This document shows positions 1 to 7,428 of a stretch of 17,464 nt of DNA, piece after piece. How positions within the stretch are numbered: the stretch's first letter is position 1; each line of letters opens with the position of its first letter. The notes beneath the pieces are model-generated. The model did not search any database, was not told the origin of the DNA, and worked only from the letters and a program-made list of their open reading frames with translations. Both the position numbers and the translations under genes were made by a program. Source of the stretch: Myxococcales bacterium (lineage in GTDB: Bacteria > Myxococcota > UBA796 > SXON01); assembly GCA_009692585.1 (NCBI GenBank), contig SHYX01000069.1, forward strand, positions 1 through 17,464, read 5' to 3'.

Positions 1-64
1 CCGGTTGGCTCCGGCAGGCCTGACCCGCAAGCGGGGCCTCCAGTCAGGGGGCCGTCAGCAGGAA

Positions 65-1140
65 TCACTTCAGGATTGCTCGCGGCTCGGCAGCGGAAAC
101 CTGCGCCGCGCTCGATCTCTGCGGGCAGCCGACGGCGGCCGAGCAGCAGGCGAAGCTCCGCCGGATCGGAGCGATGTTGCGGCGGCTGGCCGAGTAGCCG
201 CCGCCTACGCGGCGCATCGCGCTCATATGCGCCTGTAGGTTTGCCGCAGCAAGTCCAAAGGGCCGGGCCTGCCGCGCACCGGGTCGGGTGAGCTGGTGAT
301 TGAGGCGTTCGAAGCGGGATGGATCGCGATACTCGGCGCGGAGCGCCGGCTGCTCCCACGCCGTTCTGGTCGCACGGAGCCCGTCCTCGTGGGGGTGGAG
401 TTGGAGGCGGCGGGAGGCCTTGCCGGAATCGCAGCACTTCGCGTGCAGAGGACATGCACCGCAGGTCGCAGTGACCGCCACGAAGTCCACCGCGAACTTC
501 TCTTTCCGGAAGCGCTTGCTCTCCCGTGTCCGACTCGGGACTGGTGCGACGACGACCACCCCGGCACCCCCCAGCGGTCGCGCGCGGCGCCCTACGCCGT
601 GTCGGCCAGGAGACGGTCGATCTGCGCGCCTGCACGCTGCGCCCGTGCGATCAGCCGGCGCATCGGGGCGTTGTCGGCGATGTTGGCGGCCGCCACCGAG
701 ACCCACCCAGCACATGCAGCTTGAAGCCCTCGAACGAGACACTTCGGGTCTTGCGGCCGTGACGGGCTTGCGTGTCCGTCAGGCTCACGATCCGGTTCTC
801 CACCACGCGCGACCACCGTCCGCCCCTGCTCCATCACCCGCACGAGGGTGCCGCAGAGTTCCGTCGCCCGACGACCTGCGTGCGTCCTCTGGAGGTCGGG
901 CGTCGCCGCCACGATTTCCACGACCCGCGCCACCGCATCGGCGAGTTCTCCAACGGCCTTGCCGCGGGTGTCGGCGTCGCGTTGCCAGCAGGAGCGGGAG
1001 CTTCCAACGACGCGCCAGAGCGGACTGGCGCTCGCCCGTGGCGCTACCGTACCCGCTCCCCACGGCCCGCAGCCCGTCGCCAAGCAGCCGGAGGGTGTCG
1101 AGCGCCCCGTCTTCTCCACCGCTGATTTCTGGCGTTCGTC
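65..1140 (-). pseudogene. Degenerate IS1182-type transposase
   Basis: This is the wreck of a DDE transposase read right to left. Recognisable pieces lie in different frames. An N-terminal-like part near 1125-960 contains LDTLRLLGDGLRAVGSGYGS. Another piece at about 960-800 contains ELADAVARVVEIVAA. The piece at 800-715 reads IVSLTDTQARHGRKTRSVSF followed by EGFKLHV, which is the typical IS1182/IS5-superfamily core. The piece at 710-595 contains VAAANIADNAPMRRLIARA and IDRLLADTA and then meets a TAG at 592-594. The last piece, about 560-215, contains CGACPLHAKC and RRLQLHPHEDGLRATR, the usual Cys-containing C-terminal part. Order and orientation are conserved, but at least four frame changes and one stop break it, so it cannot make transposase. 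I could not find convincing terminal inverted repeats. Overlapping plus-strand open frames here are shadows. Family assignment is from motif memory. Confidence 0.72.
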
Positions 1141-1195
1141 AGTAGTGATCCACGAACGTCTGGAATCAAGTTTCCCCGAACGCTCCTGGTCGGTC

Positions 1196-1960
1196 CTACT
1201 CGCGCGCCCTGCCCCGACCGCCCCCCCGTGCAAAGCGCACCGCGCCGGCGACACCCTCGACCGCCAGTGCCCCCACCCCATGTCTGAACTCGCTGGCCAA
1301 TGCCGCTGAAAGCTCGACACCCACGGCATCGTAGACGCTGGCGCGATCCGACAGCATGGCCGCCTGGGGGAGCGCCGCGAGCGCCGTCGCGAGCTGCTCC
1401 GCCGCTGCTCGCCCCTGCCCGGAGGGCACGACACGATTGACCAGCCCGATCGCCAGGGCTTCCGGAGCGTGCACCGGCCGCCCCGTCAGGATCAGGTCCA
1501 TGGCGCGGCCGAGTCCGATCAGCGCCGGCAGACGCACAGTCCCGCCGTCGACGAGCGGGATCCCGAAGCGCCGGCAGAAGACCCCAAAGACGGCATCCTC
1601 CTCGGCTACACGAAGGTCGCACCAAGCGGCGAGCTCCAGACCGCCCGCCACGGCGTAGCCGGCGATGGCCGCGATGACCGGTTTCGACAAGCGCATCCGG
1701 GTGGGACCCAGGGGCCCGGCGCCATCGGCCTCCACGCGGTTGGGGCGCCCGGTCGCGATGGCCTTGAGATCAGCGCCGGCACAAAAATGGCCGCCCGCAC
1801 CCCACAGTACCGCCACGCGCGCGCGCGCATCCCCCTCGAAACGCTCGAACGCGGCCGATAGTGCCCCGGCGGTCTCGGCGTCGATGGCATTGCGGGATGC
1901 GGGCCGATCGAGCACGATCGTCCACACCGGCCCGCTCTCCTCGACGCGCACCGCGGTCAT
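1196..1960 (-). CDS. Enoyl-CoA hydratase/isomerase (crotonase) family protein
   Basis: The 254-residue product has the crotonase fold signature: FCAGADLKAI at about 59-68 (CoA and oxyanion loop) and AGYAVAGGLELAAWCDLRVA at about 100-119 (second oxyanion loop and helix). The length is normal for a single-domain crotonase. Crotonases act in the cytoplasm on acyl-CoA thioesters. Glu109 (GGLEL) matches the first catalytic Glu of classical enoyl-CoA hydratase. The second Glu appears to be replaced: the segment reads FCRRFGIPLVDGG, with Cys where PE is usual and Asp138 nearby. The exact reaction (hydratase, isomerase or other) is therefore open. The start ATG at 1960 has a strong AGGAGG site just upstream. 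It is the last gene of a minus-strand run, 23 bp after the PilZ gene. Confidence 0.9.
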   Translation of the reverse strand: MTAVRVEESGPVWTIVLDRPASRNAIDAETAGALSAAFERFEGDARARVAVLWGAGGHFCAGADLKAIATGRPNRVEADGAGPLGPTRMRLSKPVIAAIAGYAVAGGLELAAWCDLRVAEEDAVFGVFCRRFGIPLVDGGTVRLPALIGLGRAMDLILTGRPVHAPEALAIGLVNRVVPSGQGRAAAEQLATALAALPQAAMLSDRASVYDAVGVELSAALASEFRHGVGALAVEGVAGAVRFARGGGRGRARE

Positions 1961-1964
1961 GGGT

Positions 1965-1970
1965 CCTCCT
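1965..1970 (-). promoter_or_regulatory. Ribosome binding site of the crotonase gene
   Basis: A perfect AGGAGG on the minus strand lies 4 bases before the ATG at 1960. It fixes that start and rules out reading the crotonase as the tail of the longer open frame that continues upstream to 2623. It is one of the few strong Shine-Dalgarno sites in the window. Confidence 0.8.
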
Positions 1971-1983
1971 GACTGCGGCCAGT

Positions 1984-2598
1984 CTAGCGCCTCGCGGTCG
2001 TCCAGCGGGTGATGAGGCGAGTGGCGACCTCGGTGAGAATGCCGAATTGCACGCCAATGCGTACCCCATCCTCCTCGTGCAACCGAAACCGGACGGTCCC
2101 GAGGCAAGACAGATCGCCCCCGGTTCCGGCCACGCGAATCGACACCAACTGACCCACGGGAAACTCGGGCCCGGACTGGAAGATCAGCGCACAGCCTCCC
2201 AACGAAAGGTCTCGAAGGTCGGCCGCCAGTGGCCCCTTTCCGGAGTCGACCCACGTCACCCCCACGCCGTGCGGCCGGACACGCGCTGCGGCCCTGGAGT
2301 CGAGCTGCTGGATGTCCCCTTCCGGTCGAATCACCAGCGGCTTGACGCGCAGGACCCGTCCGCCCAGCGACCACGCCCCCGTATCCATGCGGAACTGCAC
2401 CTGCACCGCCTCGTCGAGCGCAGGGAGCACCAGATCGGACCGCAACCCCTTGATGCGCAGATGGAGCCCGTCGAGGCGGACCGCGTCGAGAATGACCGCG
2501 AGCGGCAACCGACCACTGGTGTCGGTCAAGAGCGCCTCCAGGTGCTGCGCGCACCCCTCGTGGAGCGGCCGTGACAGCGACGCGGCCGGCGTGCTCAT
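1984..2598 (-). CDS. PilZ domain protein, probable c-di-GMP receptor
   Basis: The 204-residue product has an N-terminal beta-rich region (about 20-95) resembling the YcgR-type N domain. A PilZ domain follows from about 100. Both c-di-GMP motifs are visible: RAAAR at 102-106 (RxxxR) and DLSLGG at 130-135 (D/NxSxxG). Such proteins bind cyclic di-GMP in the cytoplasm and alter motility, exopolysaccharide output or enzyme activity through a partner. No output domain is present, so it probably acts as an adaptor. The start at ATG 2598 is chosen; a GTG at 2643 in the same frame would add 15 residues, and neither has a clear ribosome site. It lies 72 bp after the FAD oxidoreductase gene and 23 bp before the crotonase gene, so co-transcription is likely. 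Confidence 0.88.
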   Translation of the reverse strand: MSTPAASLSRPLHEGCAQHLEALLTDTSGRLPLAVILDAVRLDGLHLRIKGLRSDLVLPALDEAVQVQFRMDTGAWSLGGRVLRVKPLVIRPEGDIQQLDSRAAARVRPHGVGVTWVDSGKGPLAADLRDLSLGGCALIFQSGPEFPVGQLVSIRVAGTGGDLSCLGTVRFRLHEEDGVRIGVQFGILTEVATRLITRWTTARR

Positions 2599-2670
2599 GG
2601 CTCCGGGATCGGCGCCGCGCCACGGAACAAAAGGCCGACCCACGAAAGAGACCGGATCGGTCCGGGCGAA

Positions 2671-4041
2671 TCAGCCCGCCATTCCCCCAGCAAGGGCCTT
2701 CTCATCGACCTCGTTGCGCCCCGCCTCGCGCAAAAGTTTCCGCGCCAGCTGCATCGCATTCTCGATGCTGTGGTCCATGTTGTTGTACCAGAACATGCCG
2801 GTGCGCCCCGCAAGCTGCAGGTTGTCGTACTGCCCGAGGCCCTTGCGCGCCTTTTCCAACTCGGACGGGTAGCGGGAGTGGTAGATCGGGTAGGTGTTGG
2901 GCACGCGCTCCACGCGAACATCGTGCACCTTACGACGCGAGGACACCATCCCCACCTTGATGAGGTCGTCCACGACCCAGTCGGTCAGGCGCTCCGCGTG
3001 TTGCCAACGATCGTCGCCCTCACGACACGTGACCTCGACACAGAGGCCGGTCACGCCCGCGCGCGGCACGGTGTCGTCGGCGAAGTACTTGGGAGTCGAC
3101 ACCCGCGAAAACACGATGTCATCGGCCCCGTAGTAGCACCACTGGTACTTCCGGGTCATCTCCTCCTCGACCATCACGTTGTAGAAGAGGGTGGAGAGGT
3201 AGGGCAGGTCGGGGCACTCGATCCCGAGTTGATCGCAGGCCAAGGTGATCGGCGCCGTCCAGATCACCATGCTCGGTTCGATGCGCTCGCTCCCCGCGTA
3301 GATCGCGTCGATATGCCCGTTGCCGCCGGCCAGGCGCGCCGGCGTGTTGGTCAGGATCCTGCCGCCGAGGGATTTGATCTTCTCGGCGACGATGTCCCAG
3401 GTCACCTGGAGGCCGCCGCCCTTTGGATAGATGAAGTTGATCTCGGCCTTATTGTACTGGAGCAACGTGGATTTGGCGAGCTGGGCCAGGTTCTGCATCT
3501 GCAGCTTGTCGTCGATGATCGCCCGGTTGATCCCAACCTTTGCCCAGTCGGGGTGCGTCTGCTTGGGGTGGATGCCCAGAAACTTGACGCTGTACCCCTT
3601 GAAGAAGTGCTCGTACAAGGTCGGACCATACTGCCGGAGCACGTAGTCTTCGAAGTTCGAATCCCCATACTTCTTCATCCCGTTGACTGCGAGGTCCAAG
3701 GTGGACCTCAAGGCCAGCGGGATGGGCAGCTGCACCAGGTTCTTGGGGTGCAGAGGCCATCGGTAGTAGCTGCCCTGAAAGAAAACCTCGCTCAACCTTG
3801 GAAATGCGGTCGTCTCGTCGCCCAGCACCCGATCGAGGTACGTCTTGATGTTGGGGTTCTCGGTGTGAAAACGATGCGGACCACAATCGAAGATGAACCC
3901 GTCGTAGTTGTAGCTCCGGGCCAGCCCGCCCACGCGTTCGAACTTCTCGACGATGACCACCTTGACGCCCGCTTCGGACAGGAGGTGACCGGTCACCAGA
4001 CCCGCGACGCCACCGCCGACGATGACCACGGGCTTGGACAT
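2671..4041 (-). CDS. FAD-dependent oxidoreductase, protoporphyrinogen oxidase / UDP-galactopyranose mutase superfamily
   Basis: The 456-residue product opens with a Rossmann FAD motif, VVIVGGGVAGLVTGHLLSEAG (about 5-25), with a Glu at 32 (VEKFERVGG) for the ribose. FDCGPHRFHTENP at about 51-63 is typical of COG1232-like flavoproteins that sit in polysaccharide gene clusters. The C-terminal GRTGMFWYNNMDHSIENAM (about 412-430) is the second FAD-contact region, as in UDP-galactopyranose mutases. The substrate cannot be read from the sequence: heme-pathway, sugar-nucleotide and amine substrates all occur in the superfamily. The heme role looks less likely because no other heme genes are near. ATG 4041 is chosen because it puts the GxGxxG motif at the usual place; ATG 4080 would add 13 residues. 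It follows the deoxynucleoside kinase gene by about 105 bp. Confidence 0.87.
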   Translation of the reverse strand: MSKPVVIVGGGVAGLVTGHLLSEAGVKVVIVEKFERVGGLARSYNYDGFIFDCGPHRFHTENPNIKTYLDRVLGDETTAFPRLSEVFFQGSYYRWPLHPKNLVQLPIPLALRSTLDLAVNGMKKYGDSNFEDYVLRQYGPTLYEHFFKGYSVKFLGIHPKQTHPDWAKVGINRAIIDDKLQMQNLAQLAKSTLLQYNKAEINFIYPKGGGLQVTWDIVAEKIKSLGGRILTNTPARLAGGNGHIDAIYAGSERIEPSMVIWTAPITLACDQLGIECPDLPYLSTLFYNVMVEEEMTRKYQWCYYGADDIVFSRVSTPKYFADDTVPRAGVTGLCVEVTCREGDDRWQHAERLTDWVVDDLIKVGMVSSRRKVHDVRVERVPNTYPIYHSRYPSELEKARKGLGQYDNLQLAGRTGMFWYNNMDHSIENAMQLARKLLREAGRNEVDEKALAGGMAG

Positions 4042-4146
4042 GATTGAGGGATTCGCCAACGAGACCTCGCAACGTGCCATTCTGACTCGGTGAGCGCCGA
4101 TCCGGTAGTGGCCGTCCTTACCTGGGAGCCGGGAAGAGCCGGCCCC

Positions 4147-4755
4147 CTACAAGAATGGGGCGAGCATCTTGCGGAATTCGAGGCGATCCACGAGGTGGGT
4201 GAGGTAGTCCGCCCGTTCACTGTCCCACACCACCTTGGGCGACAGGTCGTAACCGTCCATCCAACCTTCGTAGAGCCCGTTGAGACCTTGGATATAGGCG
4301 GTCGGGATCGCCAACTCGCTCGGTCGGCCTCGCTTGTTGATGCGCCGACGGATGGCACGCACGGAGCAACGCAGGTAGATCATCAGATCCGGGGGTTGAA
4401 GCGTTCGTTTCATCCCAGCGTACAGATCCATGTAGGTGCGATACTCGCGCTCCTGCATCTGGCCCTGCCGGTGGAGGTTGGTCGCGAAGATCTCGGCGTC
4501 CTCGTAGATGGTGCGGTCCTGCACCACCGTTCCCGAGTTGAGATTCAAGTCAAGGTGTAACCTGAATTTGTTCGTCAAGAACCACAGCTGGCTGTGATAC
4601 GCCCATTTGCCCATGTCGCCGTAGAAGTCATCGAGCCAGGGATTGGTGGTGTAGGGCTCGTAGACGGGTTCAAATCCGTACTCCTGGCTCAGAAACTCGA
4701 CGAAGGAGGTCTTCCCGACACCCATGTTGCCCGCGACGGCGATGAACTTCTTCAC
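4147..4755 (-). CDS. Deoxynucleoside kinase
   Basis: The 202-residue product is a complete dNK-family enzyme that phosphorylates deoxynucleosides for the salvage pathway in the cytoplasm. The P-loop GNMGVGKTS is at 9-17, the substrate Glu region EPYTTNPW at 33-40, the DR-type motif QDRTIYED at 79-86, and the Arg-rich lid RCSVRAIRRRINKRGR at 129-144. Length is normal. The start is GTG at 4755 and overlaps the stop of the ceramidase-like gene as GTGA, so its translation is probably coupled to that gene. No other in-frame start is available nearby. The substrate base (dA, dG, dC or T) cannot be told from sequence alone. The partner is unusual: a cytoplasmic nucleoside kinase tied to an exported lipoprotein hydrolase. 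Confidence 0.92.
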   Translation of the reverse strand: MKKFIAVAGNMGVGKTSFVEFLSQEYGFEPVYEPYTTNPWLDDFYGDMGKWAYHSQLWFLTNKFRLHLDLNLNSGTVVQDRTIYEDAEIFATNLHRQGQMQEREYRTYMDLYAGMKRTLQPPDLMIYLRCSVRAIRRRINKRGRPSELAIPTAYIQGLNGLYEGWMDGYDLSPKVVWDSERADYLTHLVDRLEFRKMLAPFL

Positions 4756-7406
4756 TCGCCGGTGTCGCCGGTGTCGCCGCCGTCGAGCACCGCCCCGGTT
4801 TCGAGCACCCCGACGTTTCCCCAGGCATCGGTCACGGTCACCGAGACCACGGCGCGGGCGGGGTCGAGCGCTCCGGGCAGCGTCGTCACGCCGCCCCCGT
4901 GGGTGCCGCCGAGATCGTCCGCCGTCTCGGACCCGTCGGTGTAGAGCACCTCGACGCGCCCCGCGTCGCCGTCGAGCGGATTCGAACCCCGGACGGCGCC
5001 GTCGAGTCCCACCAGTCGGAAGCCGCGCTCCGGAGCCTGAAGCCACGCCACCACGTCGGTCCCCGAAAGCGCCAGACTGATGGTTGCGGGCACCACCTCG
5101 AACTCGGGCGAGTCCAAGGTGTAGGGCTCCGACGCCCACGGCCAGGTAGTCGCGCCATCGTCGACGAAGCTGTTCCCATCGATGTGCAAGCGGTAGGTGC
5201 CCACGGGCAGGCCCGTGCGGTTCTCGACGTGTCCCACCGCTTGCCAGGCCGCGTACCAGGTGTAGCTCTGGGGCGACTCAGCCGGGTACAACGGATCCGG
5301 CGTCGTGGTCACCAGGATGTCGGGACCCGAGGTGACCGGGCGTCCGGCTGCAGTGAGCACGTCCACGTAGATGCCATCCTCGTTTCGGCGCTGGAGCGTC
5401 ACGCTCGGGAAGTCCACCCCCGGGTCACCTCCCGACCACCCAAGCTGTACGAGTCCCTGCACGCGAGGCACCACCGACGGAACGTCGAAGCCCACCAGAG
5501 AAACGCCGGCGAGGTCGGCGTCGTGGTACTCGGCGGCCGAGTACAGTGGGCTGTAGACCCACTCCGGCGCGGTCGTGAGCAGCAACCCCGCCTCGGGCGT
5601 GCTGTCCGGCTTGAGCGTCGAGAGCTCCGGCTGCGGGCCGTACTCGGGAATCTGCCAGTCGTTGCAGGCATCCGGTTTTTCCACCAGGTCGGTGAGCAAC
5701 CGCTCCTTGGCCATGGTCAGCAGCCCCTCCATGATGTGCTCGCCCTGCAACGGCCCCCAGATGTTGATGTCCGCCTCGTACCCACCCTGGAGCCAGTCTT
5801 CGGGCAAGAGCAGGTAGCCCTCGTGGTCCTGCGCGTAGCCGACGGCCATGCTGTAGGGAAGATCGAGCTCGGCCGCGGCCCGGCGGCGGAACTGCTCGGT
5901 GTACAGGGCCGTGGTTTCACCGGGGAAAAACCCGATGAAGAAGTCCGCGGTCACCGCCTCGGTGTTGCCGCCGCTCTGGTCGAGGATGGGCACCGGGCCA
6001 AACCGAGTGGCGGTGACGGCCGCGCGCGTGGACTCCGGCAACGGAAGCGCCTTCTCTTCGTCGGTGAGCTCGAAGAACGCGCCGATGACGTCGATCATCT
6101 TGGTGAGGTCGACGCACTGGTCATAGGGGAACACGCCCGCCGGAGCGAAGCCGGGCAGATAGGCGGGGTTTTCGCCGCAGAACGCAGACCCGTGGGGGGT
6201 GTTGAACTCGTCGAGCGGGCTCTGGATGCTCCCGTCCGCGGCGTAGACCACGTCGTCCGGCGTGTATTCGGCGTCATACGGCGGGTAGTACCAATCGACG
6301 GTTCCGTTGCGGGTGACACGGATGTCCGAGCCCGTCTCGGGGATCGATCGTGAGGCGGTCTCAAGACGGATGGGAGCTGCGGCGGTGGGAATCGCCTGCC
6401 ACAGCGCCGCCATCGGCCCAGCGGCGTACTCCCCCACCGTCTCGAGGTTGGCATATTGGCTGTCGCTACCGCCGGGGGACGCGTCACCTCCGCCCGACTG
6501 CAACATCGCCACCACCACCGGCGAGGCGAAGGTCTCCTCGAACGCAAGCTCCACGTGCCCAGGTGCGTCGACGCTGATCATCGGATTGTCGCCGTCCAGC
6601 GAGGTGCCGTGCATGCCGAAGTTGAAGAGCACGCCGAGCGGCTCGTCCGCCAACGTGTCGATGCGGATCATCGTCAGGTAGGGGTCTTTGTACGAACCAG
6701 CGGGGATATCCTCGAACATCTGGATGTCATCGTTGTCGCCCCGGCGGTCGTGGTACACCAGCCCGCCGTCCCAGTCTTTTGCACGACCAACCCCGATCTT
6801 CACGGGCTGCAACCCGTCGTGGGCCAGAACGGCGATCTCGGTCATGGTGTCGACGAGCCGTTCAAAAATCTCAAGGTTGAATCGGTCGCTTCCCAGATAG
6901 TAGGTGACCTGGTCCGAGAAGTCACCGTAGCTGGCGTGGCTGTGGCTCGTCGCGAGCACGACGCGGCCGTCCATCGGTCGGCCCGTTTCCGCCTCGATCG
7001 AGCGTTCCAACGCTTCGACCAGCCCGTCGAAGCTGTAGATCACGTCGAGCTTCAGGATGAGGAGGTCCTGGTCGCCGTTTCCGATCCAGAAGGCCTTGGC
7101 CGGGACACGGGTCTGTACGCCGGCGCTCGGCGCAAACTCGCTCCGGTACGGGCTGTCCCGCTTGTCCACCTTTCCCTCGCCACCGAAACAGCCGCACCGA
7201 CTCGTGTACCCTGACAGCGGCGTCCCGATCGGGAGGTCCACGAAGGTCTCGGCCACGCCGGCCACCGGCGCACCGGGCACGACCGATGGTTGTCCCTCGT
7301 TTTCCTTGGCCTCGTCGCAAGCAGCCACGGGGGGGCGCCACTCGGGGCAGGCGACGAGCCCCAGGCAAAGGGGAAGGGCAAAGGTCGACCGGGGCGTGGT
7401 GAGCAT
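4752..7406 (-). CDS. Neutral ceramidase-like lipoprotein
   Basis: The 884-residue product begins with a lipoprotein signal (hydrophobic LPLCLGLVAC, Cys20 in the lipobox), so it is probably anchored to the outer membrane. The body matches neutral/alkaline non-lysosomal ceramidases, zinc amidases that cut ceramide to sphingosine and fatty acid. The zinc ligands known from the Pseudomonas enzyme have counterparts: His155 (SHSHA), His266 (FNFGMHGTS), Glu497 (FFPGETT) and Tyr531 (HEGYLLLPEDW). GGGDASPGG around Ser310 matches the GDxSPN active-site loop. From about 635 on lie beta-rich segments, longer than in the usual enzyme, ending in DGGDTGDTGE. The true substrate may be another N-acyl lipid. 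Start ATG 7406 is the only one that gives a signal peptide; the open frame continues upstream without sense. The stop overlaps the kinase start by 4 bp. Confidence 0.9.
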   Translation of the reverse strand: MLTTPRSTFALPLCLGLVACPEWRPPVAACDEAKENEGQPSVVPGAPVAGVAETFVDLPIGTPLSGYTSRCGCFGGEGKVDKRDSPYRSEFAPSAGVQTRVPAKAFWIGNGDQDLLILKLDVIYSFDGLVEALERSIEAETGRPMDGRVVLATSHSHASYGDFSDQVTYYLGSDRFNLEIFERLVDTMTEIAVLAHDGLQPVKIGVGRAKDWDGGLVYHDRRGDNDDIQMFEDIPAGSYKDPYLTMIRIDTLADEPLGVLFNFGMHGTSLDGDNPMISVDAPGHVELAFEETFASPVVVAMLQSGGGDASPGGSDSQYANLETVGEYAAGPMAALWQAIPTAAAPIRLETASRSIPETGSDIRVTRNGTVDWYYPPYDAEYTPDDVVYAADGSIQSPLDEFNTPHGSAFCGENPAYLPGFAPAGVFPYDQCVDLTKMIDVIGAFFELTDEEKALPLPESTRAAVTATRFGPVPILDQSGGNTEAVTADFFIGFFPGETTALYTEQFRRRAAAELDLPYSMAVGYAQDHEGYLLLPEDWLQGGYEADINIWGPLQGEHIMEGLLTMAKERLLTDLVEKPDACNDWQIPEYGPQPELSTLKPDSTPEAGLLLTTAPEWVYSPLYSAAEYHDADLAGVSLVGFDVPSVVPRVQGLVQLGWSGGDPGVDFPSVTLQRRNEDGIYVDVLTAAGRPVTSGPDILVTTTPDPLYPAESPQSYTWYAAWQAVGHVENRTGLPVGTYRLHIDGNSFVDDGATTWPWASEPYTLDSPEFEVVPATISLALSGTDVVAWLQAPERGFRLVGLDGAVRGSNPLDGDAGRVEVLYTDGSETADDLGGTHGGGVTTLPGALDPARAVVSVTVTDAWGNVGVLETGAVLDGGDTGDTGE

Positions 7407-7428
7407 CCCGCGATGATAATGCCCACCG

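Noticed and set aside
300..1145. Long plus-strand open frame in the first kilobase
   Set aside because: It is antisense to the decayed IS1182-type transposase, has an Arg/Ser/Pro-rich product without motifs, and reflects high GC content.
2770..4047. 425-codon plus-strand open frame
   Set aside because: It is exactly antisense to the FAD oxidoreductase gene, whose cofactor motifs are clear; the product is His/Val-rich without family features.
4899..6353. 484-codon plus-strand open frame
   Set aside because: It mirrors the ceramidase-like gene, which has all expected zinc ligands and a lipoprotein signal.
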